A stretch of 47,632 nucleotides of DNA from NCBI GenBank assembly GCA_018069525.1, contig JAGPUQ010000013.1:1-47632 (forward strand). The letters are read 5' to 3'. This document shows, one piece after another, positions 43,325 to 47,632 of the stretch (position 1 is its first letter; each line of letters starts with the position of its first letter). The translations under genes were made by a program, and so were the position numbers. Below the pieces are notes generated by a model that saw nothing but the letters and a program-made list of their open reading frames with translations, searched no databases and was not told where the DNA came from. Source of the DNA: Porticoccaceae bacterium (GTDB lineage Bacteria > Pseudomonadota > Gammaproteobacteria > Pseudomonadales > Porticoccaceae).

Positions 43325-44085
43325 TGAGACGAGCATATATGAAAATCTATTTTATAAGCATAATTATCATTCTATTACTTGTTGTTATTTTTATTCTTCC
43401 GCCAATTCCGCAAGACTTGGCATATCACCAGTATGCAGATCAACGTGCTCTTTTTGGTATCCCTAATTTTAGCAATGTTGCATCCAATGCTTTGTTCCCT
43501 TTAATTGGATGTGCCGGAGTTTGGTTGCTTTTTAAAAAGCGACTTCAAATAGTTGCCGAGATAGACTTGGCATACTATGCGTTCTTTATAGGGGTTATCT
43601 TTGTTGGTGGTAGTTCCATGTATTATCACCTAAACCCAACTAATTCGTCTCTTGTTTGGGATCGTGTTGGTCTTGCTATAATATTTGTTAGCTTCTTCAC
43701 GATAATTGTAGGTGAGTACGTTTCCGGCAGGTTAGCTAAGCTGATGTTGACTCCATTACTATTTTCCAGTTTGTTTTCTGTATGGTATTGGAATTATACA
43801 GAATCAATTGGGTCTGGTGATTTAAGACTATATGGGATTGTACAGTTCCTGCCAATAATATTAATTCCTTCGATATTTCTAATATACAAGGCGCGGTTCT
43901 CGCATGCATATTTATATTGGCTGTTTATTGGTATGTACATTTTGGCAAAAATATTCGAGATATATGATGTTAATATTGGGGAGTATTTTTTTGGTTTTGG
44001 TGGTCACGCAATAAAACATATTATATCTTCTGGAGGTACGGTAGTTTTTTTATATCTTTTGTTTAAACGTAGACCAAAACAGTAA
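43324..44085 (+). CDS. CREST-superfamily membrane hydrolase (alkaline-ceramidase-like)
   Basis: 253 residues, about seven TM helices. All five catalytic positions of alkaline ceramidases occur at the right spacing: S98, H102 (GSSMYYH), D113 (LVWDR), then H228 and H232 (GGHAIKH). The S-to-H gap of 4, H-to-D of 11 and H-to-H of 4 equal those of human ACER3. This predicts a zinc-dependent amide (or other) hydrolase in the membrane; gammaproteobacteria generally lack sphingolipids, so the substrate is unknown. Start by one-base overlap with gene 1; ATG 43339 is alternative. Confidence 0.85.
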   Translation: MRRAYMKIYFISIIIILLLVVIFILPPIPQDLAYHQYADQRALFGIPNFSNVASNALFPLIGCAGVWLLFKKRLQIVAEIDLAYYAFFIGVIFVGGSSMYYHLNPTNSSLVWDRVGLAIIFVSFFTIIVGEYVSGRLAKLMLTPLLFSSLFSVWYWNYTESIGSGDLRLYGIVQFLPIILIPSIFLIYKARFSHAYLYWLFIGMYILAKIFEIYDVNIGEYFFGFGGHAIKHIISSGGTVVFLYLLFKRRPKQ

Positions 44086-44100
44086 CAAAATAGAATTCAA

Positions 44101-44742
44101 ATGGATCGGTGGCAAATGAGAATCATTCCTTTTCGCTTAACCTCGAAGATCTCCGAGTTTGATGATGCATTGTCTGAAGATATTGTTTCTGCGCTCCAAG
44201 AGCAGAGAAAAGCGATTTTGCCGAGCGAAAACGTTTTCGGATATTCGCATGGTACAAGATGGCGTACGAGCACAGCTGGTAATGGCGACGAGAACGAAGA
44301 CGGGGAAATGCAGGTTCACTCTTCGGAAATTGAGATTTCTTTCCAGGAAATTGTCGACAATGATCTTGGCGCTTTTGCGAAATACCGGAACTTAGTAGTA
44401 AGTCGCTTGATGGAAGAATTTATGCGTAGCATGTATCAGACTGTCAGCGATTCTACGGAAAAAACAGGAAACGTTGTAAATGCTAAAGGTGGTGGCTTCA
44501 AGGCTGAGCAATATGTTGAAATGCTCGAGAGGATTGAGTTCGGAGTTGATCGAAACGGAAATGTTTCCTTTCCAGAGATTCACGCTGGACCGGAGCTAGT
44601 GGAAAAAATGCGTCAAGAGCTATCGGCTCAAGGACCAGATTTTGAAAAGAAGGTGCAAGAAATAATTCAGAGGAAGTCTGAAGCAGCTCTGGTAAAAGAG
44701 GATGGCAGGAAATCAAAATTTCCAAAATTCGGGGATGAATAG
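44101..44742 (+). CDS. Unknown 213-residue protein (gene 3 of caspase operon)
   Basis: Soluble, no signal or TM. It has an amphipathic N-terminus (MRIIPFRLTSKISEFDDALSEDI), a polar Gly/Asn/Glu-rich linker (GNGDENEDGEM, near residues 60-70), a helical core (YRNLVVSRLMEEFMRSMYQT) and a basic C-terminal helix (EIIQRKSEAALVKEDGRKSK). Starts 15 bases after the CREST gene and ends 3 bases before the caspase gene, so it is surely cotranscribed. It could be a substrate or regulator of the protease. It does not look like a gasdermin by eye. No family recognised. Confidence 0.72.
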   Translation: MDRWQMRIIPFRLTSKISEFDDALSEDIVSALQEQRKAILPSENVFGYSHGTRWRTSTAGNGDENEDGEMQVHSSEIEISFQEIVDNDLGAFAKYRNLVVSRLMEEFMRSMYQTVSDSTEKTGNVVNAKGGGFKAEQYVEMLERIEFGVDRNGNVSFPEIHAGPELVEKMRQELSAQGPDFEKKVQEIIQRKSEAALVKEDGRKSKFPKFGDE

Positions 44743-44745
44743 CAA

Positions 44746-46641
44746 GTGAGAGTTTTGGTGGCCATCGGCTGTGATCATTATTCCAGTGAAAAACTGTCAG
44801 ATCTAGCTGGCGCAGAGAATGATGCTAGCGCAATATTCGATTTACTCGCACGCAATGAAGGCGGCTTCTACGATAAAGATCGCTCAATTCTACTAAGGTC
44901 GCCATCTTCGGAAGAGGCGAGAGCAGCGCTCGAACAAACCATTTTTGACACTAATAATGATGAGGTGGACTTTTGCTTGTTCTTTGCCGGTCACGGGTAC
45001 TTAAAGGACGGCGCATATTTCTTATGCGTTAAAGACACTTCTGTTGATCGACTTTCTGTTTCGGCTATCGGTATCACGGAGCTCTTTATGTGGATCAATG
45101 AGGCTAACGTTCGAGACTCAAACATAGTAATCGATTCCTGCCAAGCGGGCGGGATTGCCTGCGACGTAGCAGCCTTTTTAAAGCCAGGCAAGATCGGCAA
45201 CCTCGGCTCTCCATCGATTTCAGTCCTAGCAGCTGCGGCAGCGGATCAGGTCGCTAGAGAGATCAACGGGCAAGGCGTAGCAACGTCAGCGCTTCTGAAG
45301 TGCTTGTCGGGCGAAGTGGTCGTTCAAACAGACCGCCCAAGTCTTAACCTGATTGAAGTCGGCCATTCTGTAGCCGAATTGATGGGCAAAGAGAATCAGC
45401 AGGCACCCGTCTATTGGGGGCTTAACTTATTTGGTAGATCGCTATTTGCTAGCAACCCCCGTTTCGATGAGCCTAAAAGGCCAGTTATTGGTTTGCCAGA
45501 TGGTCTCAACAGAAGCGCAGACGACGAACCAGTCATCAGGGAGCATGCAACCAAAGTCTGGGAGTTATATCTATCCAGCTCTCGGCAATTCGATGCAATA
45601 AGTTTCTTGAATCTTACTCAGTCTTTGTTGAGCGACCTACCGACAGACTCTACGGCCGCGCCAATTATTGTAGATGCACTAGCTACTACTTTTCGGCAGA
45701 TCGTGAGTGGCTCGAACGACCCATTTGAAGAGATTGAATTACTTGGCGCATGCATTGCTTCTCTATTACGATATTCTGACGGCGATGACGTAGCTGCTAG
45801 CGTCATAATAGCGATGTCGAACCAACTATTAGAAACGATATCTTCGGGAAGCAAAGTAGTTCTTAACGCCATTGAAGAAAATCACTTTGCTTTGTTAAGT
45901 GAACGATCCGCTCTAGCCGATCTATATTACCTGCCGATAAGAATTCTTAAGATCTTAGGGTGGGTTGGCACAGGTCAATATATCGCCAATATGCTCAACA
46001 AAGAGTGCCCCAAAGAGCTGTTGGTTAGACAGCAATTAGTGCGCGCAATATTGGAAATTTATACGTGCTCAATAGTGGCCGTATCTGACGAGCAAACCTG
46101 TAATTTCGTTATCTTCCTGTGCGTGGCTGAGAGCATGGAGCTGTCTGACGAGGCAGAACAGCTCTTCGGTTTACTCTGCCATACCTTCCATAAGTTCGAT
46201 GGAAATATTTCTAGGGCGCATTTGTCTGGTTCTAATGCTTATAAATTCATTAAAGCCCGAGCGGAGGAACGCAACGCAATCCATGAGGGATTGATTTCCA
46301 GGCCAACCGAATTTCTTTCAGCGCTGATGTGCGCATCTGAAAAGCTTGCGCTATCTGGTGTTGTAGACAGCCTTATAGAAGATTTCGATCACATGTCTGC
46401 CAATCTATTTGTGCCTGACAGTTACACAAGCTTTGCAGAAGAGAGAATCGATAATGGCCTCAACCATACATTTATTATTGGGCATGGGGTTTGGTGTGTT
46501 AAGGACTTTATGGATACATGGAGGACCGTTCGTGCGCAAATAGACAGTGATCCAAGTATAGAATTACCAGCTATCCAGATTGCTGCCATTTGTGCAGCTC
46601 TTATTAAGCCTAATCGAACGCCTTGGTTTGTCTGGGATTGA
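44746..46641 (+). CDS. Caspase-like cysteine protease (peptidase C14)
   Basis: 631 residues from GTG 44746. The N-terminal 230 residues form a caspase/metacaspase domain: MRVLVAIGCDHY, LAGAENDASAIFDLL, catalytic His83 in FFAGHGYLKDG and catalytic Cys132 in VIDSCQAGG, then SISVLAAAAADQVARE. Residues about 255-631 are helical with no recognised domain and may be a sensor or inhibitory part. A caspase with an uncharacterised C-terminal half, in an operon with membrane proteins, is a typical layout for anti-phage or cell-death systems; this role is inference. Spacing to gene 3 is 3 bases. Confidence 0.88.
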   Translation: MRVLVAIGCDHYSSEKLSDLAGAENDASAIFDLLARNEGGFYDKDRSILLRSPSSEEARAALEQTIFDTNNDEVDFCLFFAGHGYLKDGAYFLCVKDTSVDRLSVSAIGITELFMWINEANVRDSNIVIDSCQAGGIACDVAAFLKPGKIGNLGSPSISVLAAAAADQVAREINGQGVATSALLKCLSGEVVVQTDRPSLNLIEVGHSVAELMGKENQQAPVYWGLNLFGRSLFASNPRFDEPKRPVIGLPDGLNRSADDEPVIREHATKVWELYLSSSRQFDAISFLNLTQSLLSDLPTDSTAAPIIVDALATTFRQIVSGSNDPFEEIELLGACIASLLRYSDGDDVAASVIIAMSNQLLETISSGSKVVLNAIEENHFALLSERSALADLYYLPIRILKILGWVGTGQYIANMLNKECPKELLVRQQLVRAILEIYTCSIVAVSDEQTCNFVIFLCVAESMELSDEAEQLFGLLCHTFHKFDGNISRAHLSGSNAYKFIKARAEERNAIHEGLISRPTEFLSALMCASEKLALSGVVDSLIEDFDHMSANLFVPDSYTSFAEERIDNGLNHTFIIGHGVWCVKDFMDTWRTVRAQIDSDPSIELPAIQIAAICAALIKPNRTPWFVWD

Positions 46642-46703
46642 TGTTTCGGAGATGCGGCAGCAATATACGGATTTCAAGATTGATCGCGGGAGTGATTTTG
46701 CTC

Positions 46704-46772
46704 CATAACAAGCGCATGCAGCTGGACAAACCACTTGCTACGCTCCCGGTTTGCCGCAGGTGCTAAGTTTTA
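46704..46772. other. attC-like site (integron cassette end), degenerate
   Basis: About 60 bases after the caspase stop. R''-like CATAACA (46704-46710), stem AGCGCATGCAG (46711-46721) with CCGCAGGTGCT (46754-46764; 8 of 11), an extra CTGGA bulge on one side, stem CAAACC with GGTTTG, and R'-like GTTTTAAG (expected GTTRRRY). The layout (extrahelical bases on one arm, inner stem, loop) is that of an attC. No integrase, and R' deviates, so it may be decayed. Confidence 0.45.
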
Positions 46773-46828
46773 AGGGCCGTGAAAAACTATATCGCTCTAG
46801 CTACTTTTTATTCTTCGATTTTTAGTAC

Positions 46829-47632
46829 TCAATCCCAACTCAAAGCCCCACCGGTTTGATACTCAATCACTCGGGTCTCAAAAAAGTTTTTCTCTTTTCT
46901 TAAATCCATCATTTCCGACATCCACGGGAAGGGGTTTTGCGCGCCGGGATACTGCTCGGCCAAACCCAGTTGGTTGAGGCGACGGTTGGCAATAAAGTGC
47001 AGGTATTCTTCCATCATGGCGGAGTTCATGCCGAGTACGCCGCGGGGCATGGTGTCGCGGGCGTAGGCGATTTCGAGTTCGGTGCCTTCGATAATCATCA
47101 GAATGGCTTCGCGCTGGAAATCTTCGGTCCACAGGTGGGGATTTTCCAGTTTGATCTGGTTAATGACATCGACGCCAAAATTCAGATGCATGGACTCGTC
47201 GCGCAGAATGTACTGAAACTGCTCTGCGACGCCGGTCATTTTATTGCGGCGTCCCATGGACAGAATTTGGCTAAAGCCACAGTAAAAGAAAATGCCCTCG
47301 GCCACGCAGTAAAAGGCAATCAGGTTGCGCAGTAGTTCCTGTTCGCTCTCCATGGTTCCGGTGGTGAACGTTGGGTCGCCCAGAGCGTGAGTGTATTTTA
47401 GGTTCCAGGCGGCTTTTTGTGCGATGGAGGGGACTTCACGGTACATGTTGAAGACTTCGCCTTCGTCCATGCCGAGGGATTCGATGCAGTACTGGTAGGC
47501 GTGGGTGTGGATGGCTTCTTCAAAGGCTTGGCGCAGCAGATACTGGCGGCACTCTGGTTGGTGATATGGCGATAGACTGCCAGTACCAGGTTGTTGGCGA
47601 CGAGTGAGTCGGCGGTTGAGAAGTAACCTAGT
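46829..47632 (-). CDS. nrdB: Class Ia ribonucleotide reductase beta subunit, 3' part, with 1-base frameshift
   Basis: Runs off the window edge; reading is from the right. It reduces ribonucleotides as the diferric-tyrosyl subunit with NrdA. The upstream part reads [20 protein letters not shown], then the frame shifts between ITN and [10 protein letters not shown] at about 47555-47559 where one base (a C on the coding strand) is missing. After that [23 protein letters not shown] continues to the end. Diiron motifs: EAIHTH and RDESMHLNF. Ends [10 protein letters not shown], the NrdA-binding tail. It is an essential gene, so a sequencing error is more likely than true loss. Confidence 0.93.
   Translation of the reverse strand, partial: TRLLLNRRLTRRQQPGTGSLSPYHQPECRQYLLRQAFEEAIHTHAYQYCIESLGMDEGEVFNMYREVPSIAQKAAWNLKYTHALGDPTFTTGTMESEQELLRNLIAFYCVAEGIFFYCGFSQILSMGRRNKMTGVAEQFQYILRDESMHLNFGVDVINQIKLENPHLWTEDFQREAILMIIEGTELEIAYARDTMPRGVLGMNSAMMEEYLHFIANRRLNQLGLAEQYPGAQNPFPWMSEMMDLRKEKNFFETRVIEYQTGGALSWD

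Noticed and set aside
44101..44742. Bacterial gasdermin partner of the caspase
   Set aside because: The protein is shorter and polar, with no hydrophobic N-terminal pore-forming pattern; I could not support that call without a structure comparison.

Overview
The window is a chromosomal piece of a Gammaproteobacterium, probably marine or soil-dwelling and on the Pseudomonas/Cellvibrio side of the class. Evidence: sucD, htpG, gpsA, sixA, folE, prmB and aroC of clear gammaproteobacterial type in one neighbourhood, a Pseudomonas-type class Ia NrdB, a Fur-box iron promoter and a sigma-32-like promoter before htpG. No rRNA, tRNA, CRISPR array, complete insertion sequence or phage gene was found. 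Species cannot be named from sequence alone.

Layout. 1-14 kb is housekeeping: the end of sucD, a reverse-strand block (DUF1993, small membrane protein, crotonase, NUDIX), htpG, gpsA, sixA, an alpha/beta hydrolase, a sulfide:quinone oxidoreductase, folE, prmB, aroC and an MFS transporter with no normal start codon. 14-25 kb holds two closely related Baeyer-Villiger monooxygenases (14178-15806 and 22769-24385). Between them lie a Fur-controlled operon (porin, flavinylated FMN-binding protein, PepSY membrane protein) and recQ. 25-41 kb is an accessory region of three cargo blocks. Block I is a styrene-oxide-isomerase-like gene with an in-frame amber codon, then sigZ and arsI. Block II is small stress/membrane proteins, MgtC and DUF2254. 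Block III is a HEAT-like secreted protein and a 1532-residue secreted beta-helix protein with a zinc-protease motif. Each block is bracketed by partial copies of the neighbouring host sequence. 32.3-34.5 kb carries a metal-linked operon (His-rich protein, HupE, DUF6488, DUF1971).

42.9-46.6 kb is an AT-rich, tightly spaced four-gene operon: a 3-TM protein, a membrane hydrolase of the CREST/alkaline-ceramidase superfamily with all catalytic residues, an unknown 213-residue protein and a caspase-like protease with its His-Cys dyad. It sits between hairpin-rich DNA and an integron attC-like site, beside nrdB. It is the best candidate here for an undescribed (possibly anti-phage) system; its function is inferred, not shown.

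A second window-wide theme is imperfect short tandem repeats (13-20 bp, 2-8 copies) in many intergenic gaps. In one case the two copies of a duplicated segment differ by exactly three 14-bp units, so these arrays appear to change size.
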